The notes beneath the pieces are model-generated. The model had not been told where the DNA came from. It saw only the letters and a list, made by a program, of their open reading frames with translations, and made no database searches. The translations under genes were made by a program, and so were the position numbers. Below, piece after piece: positions 42,311 through 51,459 of a DNA stretch of 64,000 bases. The stretch's first letter is position 1, and every line of letters starts with the position of its first letter. Source of the stretch: an uncultured Alcaligenaceae bacterium (GTDB taxonomy: Bacteria > Pseudomonadota > Gammaproteobacteria > Burkholderiales > Burkholderiaceae_B); the NCBI GenBank assembly GCA_937995985.1, contig CALKIR010000026.1, forward strand, positions 62,001 through 126,000, read 5' to 3'.

Positions 42311-43591
42311 TTAGCTTTGCTGGCTCTTGGCAATGGCTTGCTCAAGATCAGCAATAATGTCGTCAATGTGCTCAATACCAATAGACAGGCGGACCAAATC
42401 CGAGCTGACTCCAGCGGCAGCTAATTCTTCGTCATTGAGTTGACGGTGTGTGGTGGTAGCGGGGTGGCAGGCCAATGATTTGGCATCACCAATGTTGACT
42501 AGGCGAGTAATAAGTTGCAGGTTATCGATAAATCGTGCTCCTGCCTCACGTCCCCCTTTAATTCCAAAACTCAAAATAGAGGCTGGTTTGCCATTAAAAT
42601 ATTTTTTGGCTAATTCATAGTCAGCATGTGAGGGCAAGCCTGCATAGTGCACCCAGGCGACATGCGGATGGTTTTCAAGGTACTGAGCGACTTGTAGTGC
42701 ATTGTCACAATGCCTTTCCATACGCAGGGCAAGGGTTTCAATGCCTTGTAAAATGAGAAAGGAATTAAAAGGAGACAGGGCTGCGCCAGTGTTTCTCAAA
42801 GGACCAACGCGACAGCGGCCGATAAAGGCAGCCGGGCCAAGGGCTTCTGTAAAGACCGTACCATGATAAGAAGGATCGGGTTCATTCAACATAGGAAAGC
42901 GGTCCTTATGTTTGACCCAGTCAAATTTTCCAGAGTCTACAATCGCACCGGCAATGGTGGTGCCGTGTCCCCCCATGTATTTGGTCAAGGAATGCACTAC
43001 AATGGCAGCACCGTAATCAAAGGGACGGCACAGCGCCGGGGAGGCTACGGTATTGTCAACAATGACTGGTACGCCATGACGCTCAGCTAGGGCCGTAAGT
43101 TTTTCTAGGTCAACAATATTGCCAGCGGGGTTACCAATTGTTTCACAGAAAATAGCACGGGTTTGGTCATCGATGAGAGCCTCAATAGCGGCTAAGTCAT
43201 CATAAGGAGCAAATTTGACTTCAATGCCTTGGCGCGGCAAGGTATGTGCAAAGAGGTTGTAAGTCCCCCCATAAAGTTTACTTACCGAAACAATGTTATT
43301 CCCTACTTCGGTAATGGTTTGGATAGCATAGAGAATGGCAGCCATACCAGAAGACACGGCAAGTGCAGCAATCCCCCCTTCTAGTGCTGCGACACGCTCC
43401 TCGAGTACAGCATTAGTGGGATTGGTAATGCGGGTGTAGATGTTGCCGGGCACTTTTAAATCAAAAAGATCGGCGCCGTGTTGGGTGTTATCAAATGCGT
43501 AGGATGTGGTTTGGTAAATGGGTACGGCCACGGCCTTAGTTGTGGGCTCAGGCGTGTACCCAGCATGAACTGCCAGGGTTTCAAATTTCAT
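42311..43591 (-). CDS. metY: O-acetylhomoserine aminocarboxypropyltransferase (sulfhydrylase)
   Basis: A PLP enzyme making homocysteine from O-acetylhomoserine and sulfide. The 426-residue protein begins MKFETLAVHAGYTPEP and has the cofactor and substrate signatures YTRITNPTNAVLEERVAALEGG, SKLYGGTYNLF and the PLP-lysine segment VHSLTKYMGGHGTTIAGAIVD. The larger size and YTRITNP motif fit MetY rather than MetB/MetZ. The longer frame adds MRAI; the ATG at 43591 has GAGGGC seven bases upstream. It stands alone between its own promoter and a terminator. Confidence 0.95.
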   Translation of the reverse strand: MKFETLAVHAGYTPEPTTKAVAVPIYQTTSYAFDNTQHGADLFDLKVPGNIYTRITNPTNAVLEERVAALEGGIAALAVSSGMAAILYAIQTITEVGNNIVSVSKLYGGTYNLFAHTLPRQGIEVKFAPYDDLAAIEALIDDQTRAIFCETIGNPAGNIVDLEKLTALAERHGVPVIVDNTVASPALCRPFDYGAAIVVHSLTKYMGGHGTTIAGAIVDSGKFDWVKHKDRFPMLNEPDPSYHGTVFTEALGPAAFIGRCRVGPLRNTGAALSPFNSFLILQGIETLALRMERHCDNALQVAQYLENHPHVAWVHYAGLPSHADYELAKKYFNGKPASILSFGIKGGREAGARFIDNLQLITRLVNIGDAKSLACHPATTTHRQLNDEELAAAGVSSDLVRLSIGIEHIDDIIADLEQAIAKSQQS

Positions 43592-43668
43592 GATTGCCCT
43601 CATGTATTAAATAATGAAGAGAGATGCCGAGAATAAACGGTTATCCTTATACTAATCTTTATTCATGA

Positions 43669-43697
43669 TGTATACACGGAATAACCCCTTATTTCAA
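43669..43697 (-). promoter_or_regulatory. Sigma-70 promoter of metY
   Basis: Reading on the minus strand, TTGAAA (43697-43692) and TATACA (43674-43669) have a 17-base spacer. The leader to the start codon is about 70 bases and shows no SAM-riboswitch-like fold. Confidence 0.65.
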
Positions 43698-43824
43698 AGA
43701 TTAAATGGCTATAAGTTTAGTCTTAAGGAGTCGTATGCTCCGGTTGTCTTGAAGCATACAGGGGGTACGCGTATTATCAGGCACTCTATTTTTTATGGTG
43801 GGCAATTCAGCAGTTGAGGCTTTA

Positions 43825-46491
43825 ATGAGCAAATGGATTAAACGAATAATATTTGCGGTAATTACGCTGCTGATTCTTTCAATCGTAGGTATTGCCGTTT
43901 TTTTTCTAACCTTTGACCCCAATGCGTATAAAGATAAATTACAAGAGTTTGTCTATGAGCGCTATGAGCGTCACTTAGAAATACAAGGCGATATACAGCT
44001 GTCTTTATTTCCGCGTATAGGGCTTGCCGTGCAGGGAGTGCAGTTATCCGAACGAGGCAGTGAGGTGCCTTTTGCTGCTGTTGATAACATGCGCTTTTCT
44101 GTGGCAGTGTGGCCTTTGCTTTGGAATCATTTAGTAGTGGATCATTTGTTTCTAGAGGGGGTGCAGGCTTGGGTTGAGGTGCCTGGGCTCTTTCTTGACG
44201 CAGAGGTGGTCGAGGAGGAGAGGGATCATGGGGGAGCGCATGTACAGATTATGGTGCCCGCCGATGCAAGGGAGTATGCAGACACTGGTGGGTGGATGAA
44301 CACTCTACTTGCTCCTGCTCAGGCACAGGCATTAGAGGATACAGTGCGGCCTCGTGTACAACGCTCAGAGTTTCAAATCGATATTGCCGGGGCTGAGGTG
44401 CGCCAGGCTACTATTTACTTTTTTGATCCCCAGCAGCGCTGGCATGCCGCATTACAGGACCTGTCTTTAAATACTGGGCGCATTACTTTTGGGCAGCCCT
44501 TTGATGTATCAATGAAAGGGCGCTTGTCGAGCGAAGCGCTCCGTACTGATCTGCGTTTAGATGGTCAGGGAGTATTACAGGTTGAGTCTATGGCGCAGCG
44601 CTTGTTAGTGCATCGCTCAAGCTTACAGGCTACAGGAGTAGCGGGTTCATTCAAGATAGACAGCGCAGAGGTGCAGGGGGCTGCAGAATATTCTTATGGG
44701 CAGGAGTTGGTACTTAAGCAATTAGACATGCTGGCGCAGGGACGTTGGATGCATGAGGCACAGGAGCACGATACGGCGCTTCACTTTTCTGCCCATTCCA
44801 TGGGGATGCATTGGGAGCAAGCGCAATTTGGGTGGGAGAAGGTGAATTTGCGCGTCAATATCAAAGGGGAGCAAGAAAAGGCCGAATTAGGATTGCGTTC
44901 GGATCAATTTTGGATGAGTCCTGAGCAGGCTCACGGCACGCCTATCGTAGCCAGTTTTAAACAAGCTCGGGATCGAGAGGTCACCGGCCTGGCGCTGACT
45001 TTTGATGGCTATAGCTCGGGATGGCGCGAGTTTCGGGTTGATACAGTGCAACTTAAAGGGCGTCATCAAACCGCTGAGCAGCATTGGGAGCTGCAGTTTG
45101 ATAGCGCTTTGTTGTGGTCTCATGCGGATGCACAGCTCATGTTTACTGATGGGCATGGGTTGTTATCGCTCCATGACCCAGCCTTGGTTGATGGTCTCAC
45201 GCAAAGAGTGCTCAAGGGTGATTTTTATATTGAGCCTTTTAATGGGCATGCTGCAGGGGCCTTTGAAGGGTATGTGGGAGAGGCTCAAGAGGCTACGGAT
45301 ACGGTCAATGAGCGATTGAATTGGTTTTTTTGGTTTGACCGTGTCAATACCCCTCCTCAGTTAATTACACACTTAGAAGCAGAGCATATTGATCTGAACC
45401 AGTGGATACCTTCTTTTTCTCTACAGAAACGCACTTTAGAGGCAGCCTCCGCATCCTCCTCTGTACAAGCAGAAACAGCACCTGTACCAGAGTATGCAGA
45501 ATTAAATTGGGTGTCGTTGCCTTTTGAGTGGTCTTGGCGGGTTGAGGCCAAAGAGCTGCGTGCAGAGAGCGTTTGGTTGCAAGATTTTAATGCGGATGGC
45601 AAATGGCAGAAAAAGGGGTTTGAGCTCTCAGATTTGCAGGCCAGGTTGTATGGAGGACAGATGCGTGCCCATGCAGCGTGGCTTGATAATGAGCAGTTTT
45701 ATGGCTATTTAGGACTAGATGAGGTCAATACCTCAGCTGTATTGGCAGCTTTAAAATGGCCGGCTTTGATACAGGGGCAGGGTAGTTTAGAAGCGACATG
45801 GCAGACCTGGGGGAGTACATTGCCTGCTTGGCGCGCTGGGCTCAATGCGCATATACAGGCGCATATAGAGCAAGGAGCCTTGCTTGGCTTTTCTGCTTGG
45901 GAGCAATTAGATGCTGCCAATCATGTTTTGCGGCAGCTGTTTTCAGGTCACGTGCCTCCTATGCCAGAGGCCTATAATGAACACTCCTTGATGACTTTTG
46001 ATACGGCGCGCTTTGAGTTAAAAGGAGAGTATGGGCAGCTTCAATTTGTTGATTTATTCATGCAAGGGCCTGAATATACGCTTACTTTGGGGGAGCCGGC
46101 TTGGATAGATATAGTGAATGAGCAGCTTGATGTGACGGTCATCTTTGATTTGGATTTGCCTTCTCAAGAGGCAGAGCAGTCTACGGAGGACTCGGCTAAA
46201 CCGCCCAAATTCGCAGCCTATCATTATGGATTTGCTCAGGCTCCTATTCCTTTTCGTATTACAGGGCCCTTAGAGGCACCAGTAATTCGTATACAGTGGG
46301 CCGATATGCGTCATCGTTTTGTACAAGAGGCCATACAACAAGGCTTATTAGATGTGCTAGGAATGTCTCTTTATGGAGCATTGCTGACCCAAGAGGCTGC
46401 ACCATCTAAAAAGTCGACTATGGGGGCTTTGGTAGAAGATACAGCTAAATATTTTGGTGCTACCTTAAAGGAGTTTTTAAAGAGAAAATGA
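43825..46491 (+). CDS. AsmA family protein
   Basis: An 888-residue envelope protein with one N-terminal membrane helix (about 5-27) and a long periplasmic part. The AsmA signature is at the start (DPNAYKDKLQEFVYERYERHLEIQGDIQLSLFPRIGLAVQGVQL). The C-terminal AsmA_2-like region (about 600-830) includes GQGSLEATWQTWGSTLPAWRAGLNA and LKGEYGQLQF. Such proteins are bridge-like lipid-transport or outer-membrane assembly factors. I start at ATG 43825, which begins a normal anchor; ATG 43795 would add ten residues. The next gene overlaps by four bases (ATGA). Confidence 0.9.
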   Translation: MSKWIKRIIFAVITLLILSIVGIAVFFLTFDPNAYKDKLQEFVYERYERHLEIQGDIQLSLFPRIGLAVQGVQLSERGSEVPFAAVDNMRFSVAVWPLLWNHLVVDHLFLEGVQAWVEVPGLFLDAEVVEEERDHGGAHVQIMVPADAREYADTGGWMNTLLAPAQAQALEDTVRPRVQRSEFQIDIAGAEVRQATIYFFDPQQRWHAALQDLSLNTGRITFGQPFDVSMKGRLSSEALRTDLRLDGQGVLQVESMAQRLLVHRSSLQATGVAGSFKIDSAEVQGAAEYSYGQELVLKQLDMLAQGRWMHEAQEHDTALHFSAHSMGMHWEQAQFGWEKVNLRVNIKGEQEKAELGLRSDQFWMSPEQAHGTPIVASFKQARDREVTGLALTFDGYSSGWREFRVDTVQLKGRHQTAEQHWELQFDSALLWSHADAQLMFTDGHGLLSLHDPALVDGLTQRVLKGDFYIEPFNGHAAGAFEGYVGEAQEATDTVNERLNWFFWFDRVNTPPQLITHLEAEHIDLNQWIPSFSLQKRTLEAASASSSVQAETAPVPEYAELNWVSLPFEWSWRVEAKELRAESVWLQDFNADGKWQKKGFELSDLQARLYGGQMRAHAAWLDNEQFYGYLGLDEVNTSAVLAALKWPALIQGQGSLEATWQTWGSTLPAWRAGLNAHIQAHIEQGALLGFSAWEQLDAANHVLRQLFSGHVPPMPEAYNEHSLMTFDTARFELKGEYGQLQFVDLFMQGPEYTLTLGEPAWIDIVNEQLDVTVIFDLDLPSQEAEQSTEDSAKPPKFAAYHYGFAQAPIPFRITGPLEAPVIRIQWADMRHRFVQEAIQQGLLDVLGMSLYGALLTQEAAPSKKSTMGALVEDTAKYFGATLKEFLKRK

Positions 46492-46877
46492 CGTGTGCAA
46501 CAGTGTTGGTTTATGCGCCTGCTGTTCAGGATGAGCGGGCCAAATCCTATCAGCATCAGTGGTTTTTATGTGATGAGCAGCGTCACCTAATACCTGCGAC
46601 CGAGTTGGCACAATTAGCATTGCTAGAGCCTACTTTTTATCTTGGTCGATTGCGGTTACGGGCTGCAGGGATGTTGCCTTTAGAGCTGTTATTGGATGTG
46701 ATAGAAGATGATGACAGTGTGCGGTGCACTGCATTTGTGGGCGCACAGCCGATTGCCGCCATCGATGAAGGCGAGCTGGCTCATACTTGGTTTAGCCAGT
46801 TTTTAGGGCGCCCAGTGTTGTGCTTAAAGGTTGACCCCAATGTTGAGCAAACTATAGATTGGCCTGCTATAACTTAG
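46488..46877 (+). CDS. Stand-alone MOSC N-terminal beta-barrel domain protein (MOSC domain absent)
   Basis: A 129-residue protein matching only the N-terminal barrel of YcbX-type MOSC proteins: HQWFLCDEQRHLIPATELAQLALLEP, GMLPLELLL, and the end of the barrel TWFSQFLGRPVLCLKVDP. In full-length members a molybdenum-cofactor-binding MOSC domain with a conserved Cys follows for another 150 or so residues. Here the frame stops, and the opposite-strand ferredoxin gene ends two bases later, so no remnant survives downstream. It overlaps the AsmA-family stop by four bases. It is either a shortened, coupled gene or a decaying one. Confidence 0.7.
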   Translation: MTCATVLVYAPAVQDERAKSYQHQWFLCDEQRHLIPATELAQLALLEPTFYLGRLRLRAAGMLPLELLLDVIEDDDSVRCTAFVGAQPIAAIDEGELAHTWFSQFLGRPVLCLKVDPNVEQTIDWPAIT

Positions 46878-46878
46878 G

Positions 46879-47124
46879 TTATGAGGTGAGGCGAATATAT
46901 TTTTGCATGAGTTGCTCCTGAGTTTCCTGATGCTCAGGGTGGACCTCAATGCATTCCACTGGGCAGACGACTTGACACTGAGGTTCATCAAAGTGCCCCA
47001 CACATTCAGTGCAGCGGTTGGGATCAATTTCATAAATTTCGGGCCCCATGTAGATAGCCTCATTAGGGCATTGGGGCTCGCAAACATCGCAGTTAATGCA
47101 TTCTTCGGTGATGTGTAACGCCAT
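46879..47124 (-). CDS. YfhL-type 2[4Fe-4S] ferredoxin
   Basis: An 81-residue small electron carrier. The first cluster motif is CINCDVCEPQCPNEA. The second has the insertion typical of the YfhL/Allochromatium type (CTECVGHFDEPQCQVVCPVEC). A helical C-terminal extension (about 62-81) is also typical. It is last in the rsmD-coaD-ferredoxin run on the minus strand. The redox partner is unknown. Confidence 0.95.
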   Translation of the reverse strand: MALHITEECINCDVCEPQCPNEAIYMGPEIYEIDPNRCTECVGHFDEPQCQVVCPVECIEVHPEHQETQEQLMQKYIRLTS

Positions 47125-47184
47125 AAGAGTTGTAGTCAGTTAGTGAATGATGCTTTCAGTGTACCGCAAAGCACGGTCTGAGCA

Positions 47185-47697
47185 TTAATTACCCTTGTGC
47201 TCTTGCTGCATTTGTCTGTAGCTTTGGGCCTTTTTGACTAGCCAACGCTCAACAGAGGGGAAGACAAATTTGCTCACATCGCCCCCTAATATAGCGATTT
47301 CACGCACAATGGTGCCGGAAATAAACTGATACTGATCGGAAGGAGTCATAAACAGAGTTTCTACCTCAGGGAGCAGATAGCGGTTCATCCCTGCCATTTG
47401 AAACTCATATTCAAAATCTGATACCGCGCGTAAGCCGCGTACAATGACACGAGCATTTTCTTGGCGTACAAAGTCTTTTAGTAATCCACCAAAGCTTTTT
47501 ACTTGGACGTTTGGATAGTGTCCCAAGACCTCGCGCGCAATCTCCACCCGCTCTTCAACAGTAAAAAAGGGTTTTTTAGCTTGGCTATGTGCGACCCCAA
47601 CAACGACTTGGTCAAAAAGGTTGGCCGCACGCCGGACGAGATCCTCGTGCCCACGAGTTAAGGGGTCGAATGTTCCTGGATAGACTGCTGTAATCAT
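47185..47697 (-). CDS. coaD: Phosphopantetheine adenylyltransferase
   Basis: Penultimate step of coenzyme A synthesis: ATP plus 4'-phosphopantetheine to dephospho-CoA. The 170-residue protein has the nucleotidyltransferase motif YPGTFDPLTRGHEDL (Thr10 and His18), VRGLRAVSDFEYEFQMAGMN and the C-terminal ISGTIVREIAILGGDVSKFV. Normal length. 37 bases downstream of rsmD. Confidence 0.97.
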   Translation of the reverse strand: MITAVYPGTFDPLTRGHEDLVRRAANLFDQVVVGVAHSQAKKPFFTVEERVEIAREVLGHYPNVQVKSFGGLLKDFVRQENARVIVRGLRAVSDFEYEFQMAGMNRYLLPEVETLFMTPSDQYQFISGTIVREIAILGGDVSKFVFPSVERWLVKKAQSYRQMQQEHKGN

Positions 47698-47734
47698 AAC
47701 GTTGGTGTTAGCAAGATAAAATAAAATATATCCC

Positions 47735-48334
47735 TTAGCTTAAGGGCGAACTAACAGCATTATTGTCTTTTTTTGAGAGGGCATCAAACTTTAAAAGTTG
47801 ATAATGAACATGTCCTGCTTTTTGTTGGCGTAAACTATGGTACTGGGCAGGGATTTGTAATGCATGCTCCGCCTCGACATAGATTAGCGCATTAGGTGCT
47901 AATACATTGGGCAAAACAGGCCACAAGCGCTCAAACCATCCCTGTTTAAAGGGAGGGTCTAGGCATACTAGGTCATAATGATGGGTAGAGCGCTCGAGCA
48001 CGTGCATGGCATCGCCATGATGAATGCGGACGTGATGAGCAAGACCAAGCTTGTTGCGAAATTGTCTCAGTGCTTGTACTGCTTTGGGGTTATGTTCGAC
48101 TAGTTGTACAAAAGCAGCACCTCGAGAGACGGCTTCAAATCCCAAGGCTCCTGTGCCAGCAAAGAGATCGAGCACATGTTTTTGGCTAAAATCACTACCC
48201 CAGAAATAATTTAACCAGTTAAATAGGGTTTCTCGGATCCGGTTGGGTGTCGGTCGCAAATCCAAGCTATGAATAACTGGGATGGGGGTGCGTCGAAATT
48301 GCCCGCCAATGATGCGAACCGAATGTTGTGTCAT
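47735..48334 (-). CDS. rsmD: 16S rRNA (guanine(966)-N(2))-methyltransferase
   Basis: Methylates G966 of 16S rRNA. The 199-residue Rossmann methyltransferase has RIIGGQFRRTPIPV, RPTPNRIRETLFNWL, motif I DLFAGTGALGFEAVSRGA and the catalytic motif IV LDPPF. The frame runs 20 codons further upstream, but MTQHSVRIIGGQ at 48334 is the family start. Divergent from ftsY, an arrangement common in proteobacteria. Confidence 0.95.
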   Translation of the reverse strand: MTQHSVRIIGGQFRRTPIPVIHSLDLRPTPNRIRETLFNWLNYFWGSDFSQKHVLDLFAGTGALGFEAVSRGAAFVQLVEHNPKAVQALRQFRNKLGLAHHVRIHHGDAMHVLERSTHHYDLVCLDPPFKQGWFERLWPVLPNVLAPNALIYVEAEHALQIPAQYHSLRQQKAGHVHYQLLKFDALSKKDNNAVSSPLS

Positions 48335-48456
48335 TGCAATAGAACCCTTTAACAATTGATTGATTGGCTGCTTATTGTAGACCCTCGGAGCCAATTCTTG
48401 TTTGAATCATATGCCGAGACAATCCAAAGCCATTATTTTATTACTGCAGAAAGATT

Positions 48457-49638
48457 ATGTTTAGTTTTTTTAGACGTAGAAAAAAACAAGAGCAACCTCA
48501 AGAACAGCAGGTCCGCCCACAGGAGGCAGACAGTGAGCAGCTTGAATCGGCCACGACCGATGACGTTGCCGCACCATCCGTCGATGCGGAACCCGTATCT
48601 GCTGCAGCTACAGCAACGTCAGAGCCACCTTTAGCGGCTGAGTCAGAGCCTGCTCAGGAAACTCCAGAGGCTTCTGAGCCTGCTCCAACGGCTGCTCCTG
48701 ACGAAACTAAAGAACAGACTCCAAAACGTTCTTGGTTTAAACGGTTACGCTCAGGTTTGGCTCGCACGGGGCAGAGCTTAAGCAGTATTTTTGTAGGGGT
48801 TCCCGTTGATGAGGCGTTGTTTGAGGAGTTAGAGACAGCTTTAATTATGGCCGATGCGGGGATGGAGGCTACGGATGCGCTTTTGACTCAGTTGCGCGCC
48901 CGAGTGCGTAAAGAGCGTTTAACTGATGCTGAGCAGGTGAAACACGCCTTACAAGCGATCTTAGCGGAGCATTTAGCACCGCTGGAAAAGCCTTTTCCTT
49001 TGCGTGCCAATCAGCCGCTGGTAGTCATGATTGCTGGGGTAAATGGCGCTGGAAAAACCACTTCTATTGGTAAGTTAGCCAAAGCCTTCCAATCGCAAGG
49101 AGCTTCTGTGCTTTTGGCAGCCGGTGATACATTCCGGGCGGCTGCACGAGAACAGCTTATTGAATGGGGGGCACGAAACCAAGTAACTGTTATTGCCCAA
49201 GAGGGGGGCGATCCTGCAGCGGTTGCCTTTGATGCGGTCAATGCGGCACGCGCGCGCAATATTGATGTCGTCATGGTGGATACGGCAGGTCGATTGCCAA
49301 CGCAATTGCACTTAATGGATGAGCTGAAGAAAATCCGTCGTGTGGTGGGTAAGGCTTATGAAGGGGCGCCGCATGAGGTGTTGCTTGTGGTAGACGGTAA
49401 TACCGGTCAAAATGCTTTAGCACAGATTCGGGCCTTTGATGCGGCCATTGAGCTGACAGGGTTAATTGTGACCAAATTAGATGGCACCGCCAAAGGAGGG
49501 ATCTTGGCTGCAGTTGCTTCAGGAACCCAAGGGGTGCGCCCGATTCCCGTTTATTGGATCGGGGTGGGAGAGGGAGTGGATGATTTACAACCTTTTGTGG
49601 CTCAGGAGTTTGCTGCTGCGTTGCTTGCCGATGATTGA
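48457..49638 (+). CDS. ftsY: Signal recognition particle receptor FtsY
   Basis: The GTPase that receives SRP-ribosome complexes at the membrane. The basic N-terminus MFSFFRRRKKQ is followed by a low-complexity acidic A-domain (about 12-90, rich in Glu, Ala, Pro). Then come the NG domain: four-helix N-domain (about 95-180), P-loop GVNGAGKTTSIGKLA, DTFRAAAREQL, DTAGRLPTQ and the TKLDGTAKGG motif. 393 residues. Divergent from rsmD across 122 bases. Confidence 0.96.
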   Translation: MFSFFRRRKKQEQPQEQQVRPQEADSEQLESATTDDVAAPSVDAEPVSAAATATSEPPLAAESEPAQETPEASEPAPTAAPDETKEQTPKRSWFKRLRSGLARTGQSLSSIFVGVPVDEALFEELETALIMADAGMEATDALLTQLRARVRKERLTDAEQVKHALQAILAEHLAPLEKPFPLRANQPLVVMIAGVNGAGKTTSIGKLAKAFQSQGASVLLAAGDTFRAAAREQLIEWGARNQVTVIAQEGGDPAAVAFDAVNAARARNIDVVMVDTAGRLPTQLHLMDELKKIRRVVGKAYEGAPHEVLLVVDGNTGQNALAQIRAFDAAIELTGLIVTKLDGTAKGGILAAVASGTQGVRPIPVYWIGVGEGVDDLQPFVAQEFAAALLADD

Positions 49639-49740
49639 TGATCGGATAAGCGTAACATGCCATAATATAGAGCTACCCATTTGAAGAGTTAGGATGGTTA
49701 GGGTTTAAGCACAGCATCACATATGAAAAGGGCATCACAC

Positions 49741-50916
49741 ATGAATGAGTCTACAGCTTCCACGCACGACACAGAGTTGAGCGGTATTTCCCCTATCTCG
49801 GAGATTATTACCGAGATACGGGAAGGCCGGATGGTGATTCTTGTCGATGAGGAAGACCGCGAAAACGAAGGCGATTTACTGATGGCCGCCGAGTTTGTCA
49901 CTGCCAAAGACATTAACTTCATGGTGACGCATGGGCGCGGCTTAGTCTGTCTGACCCTCACAGAAGAGCGCTGTCAGCAGCTTGATTTGCCCTTGATGGC
50001 CACGCGTAACGGCACGCGTTTTGGGACTAATTTCACTGTCTCCATTGAGGCGGCTGAGGGGGTAGAAACAGGGATTTCTGCTGCGGATCGTGCGCGCACA
50101 ATCCAAGCGGCGGTGGCTCGTGATGCAAAACCTACCGATTTGGTGCAGCCCGGTCATATTTTTCCTCTTAAGGCTGCCCGAGGGGGAGTATTAGTGCGTG
50201 CTGGCCATACGGAGGCAGGTTGTGACCTTACTACGTTGGCAGGGTTAACGCCTGCCGCTGTTATCTGTGAGATACTCAATCCTGATGGAACCATGGCCCG
50301 TTTACCCGACCTAATAAAGTTTGCTCGGGAGCATGGCTTAAAAATTGGTACCATTGCGGATTTAATTCAGTATCGCAGTACCCACGAGTCTATGATAGAG
50401 CGCCTGTTTGAGCGTGATACCACGACCCCATGGGGGCGTTTCAAGGCGGTTGGATATCGTGATTTGTCATCAGGAGCACCGCATATTGCTTTGGTGCATG
50501 GTGACATACGACCGGATACAGAAACTTTGGTTCGTGTACATGAGCCCACCACAGTACTGGATTTGCTTTGTGGTGATTCAAATGATCATAGCTGGAGCAT
50601 TCCTGCTGCACTCAAGGTAATCAGTCAGTCTGCTGCAGGAGTGTGTGTATTAATGAATTGCCAAGGCAATCAGGAAAAGATTTTCGAGCAGTTTGATTTG
50701 CGTCGTACAGGAGAGTCTCCTGTAACAAGCGCTGCAGACAAAGGCTCAGCACCTTATCGTTATGATTTGCGTACTTATGGCATTGGTGCGCAAATTTTAC
50801 GTGATCTGAATGTCGGGCAAGCCCGTTTGCTGGCGCGTCCCCGCAAAATGCCTAGTATGGCAGGATTTGCCCTGACAGTGACCGGTTATTTAAGCGAAGA
50901 TGATAGTACAACCTAA
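49741..50916 (+). CDS. ribB: 3,4-dihydroxy-2-butanone-4-phosphate synthase with degenerate GTP cyclohydrolase II domain
   Basis: Makes the four-carbon riboflavin precursor from ribulose 5-phosphate. Residues about 15-225 are the RibB domain with DEEDRENEGDL, THGRGLVCL, FTVSIEAAEGVETGISAADRARTI and RAGHTEAGCDL. The C-terminal 180 residues align with RibA, but the zinc cysteines are missing: where RibA has the C-x-x-GD...CDC segment this protein reads CGDSNDHSWSIPAALKVI. It therefore probably does not act as GTP cyclohydrolase II. ATG 49741 (AAAAGGG upstream) is preferred over 49723. Operon with ribH. No FMN riboswitch is visible upstream. Confidence 0.93.
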   Translation: MNESTASTHDTELSGISPISEIITEIREGRMVILVDEEDRENEGDLLMAAEFVTAKDINFMVTHGRGLVCLTLTEERCQQLDLPLMATRNGTRFGTNFTVSIEAAEGVETGISAADRARTIQAAVARDAKPTDLVQPGHIFPLKAARGGVLVRAGHTEAGCDLTTLAGLTPAAVICEILNPDGTMARLPDLIKFAREHGLKIGTIADLIQYRSTHESMIERLFERDTTTPWGRFKAVGYRDLSSGAPHIALVHGDIRPDTETLVRVHEPTTVLDLLCGDSNDHSWSIPAALKVISQSAAGVCVLMNCQGNQEKIFEQFDLRRTGESPVTSAADKGSAPYRYDLRTYGIGAQILRDLNVGQARLLARPRKMPSMAGFALTVTGYLSEDDSTT

Positions 50917-50931
50917 ACGGAGCCATCAGTT

Positions 50932-51459
50932 ATGACGACCCCTTATGTAATTACTCCTGATCTTAATGGCGAAGGGCTGCAAATTGGTATTGTCCGCGCC
51001 CGTTTCAATGAACACATTGGACTTGCCCAAGAAAAAGCGTGTGTGGCACAGCTGATAGAGCTTGGGGTATCACCAGCCGATATTACGTTGGTCTCGGTTC
51101 CCGGCGCTCTAGAGCTAGGCATTGCCTTACAACAAATGGCAGAGTCTGCTGATTTTGATGCGCTTATCGCACTGGGTGCAGTGATTCGTGGTGAAACTTA
51201 TCATTTTGAAGTAGTCAGCAATGAAAGTGCAGCTGCGATTTCCAGAGTGAGTATGGATACAGGGGTTCCTGTAGCCAATGGCGTTCTGACTACTGAAAAT
51301 GAAGAGCAGGCTTTGGCTCGTGCAGAGGAAAAGGGCCAGGATTGCGCAGAGGCCGCTGTTGAAATGGCCAACTTAGTAGATTATCTCGAGCCTGATTACT
51401 CAGAAGGTTTTGATGACGAAGATGACGACTTCGAAAGTGAGGAAGACTTTGACGACTGA
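50932..51459 (+). CDS. ribH: 6,7-dimethyl-8-ribityllumazine synthase with acidic tail
   Basis: Condenses the RibB product with the pyrimidinedione to lumazine, the RibE substrate. It has the family strands IGIVRARFNEHIG, VPGALELGIALQQMA and ALGAVIRGETYHFEVVSNESA. At 175 residues it is about 20 longer than usual because of a strongly acidic tail after LEPDYSEGF made almost only of Asp, Glu, Phe and Ser. The nusB reading frame starts within the DNA that encodes this tail. 15 bases after ribB. Confidence 0.96.
   Translation: MTTPYVITPDLNGEGLQIGIVRARFNEHIGLAQEKACVAQLIELGVSPADITLVSVPGALELGIALQQMAESADFDALIALGAVIRGETYHFEVVSNESAAAISRVSMDTGVPVANGVLTTENEEQALARAEEKGQDCAEAAVEMANLVDYLEPDYSEGFDDEDDDFESEEDFDD

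Noticed and set aside
43592..43824. Possible SAM riboswitch before metY
   Set aside because: The metY leader is about 70 bases and A/T-rich; no pseudoknot or known aptamer core was recognised.
44887..45319. Overlapping alternative frames inside the AsmA-family gene
   Set aside because: The main frame shows continuous family similarity; these are shadows.
49639..49740. Possible FMN riboswitch before ribB
   Set aside because: The gap is only about 100 bases and lacks the conserved FMN-aptamer segments.
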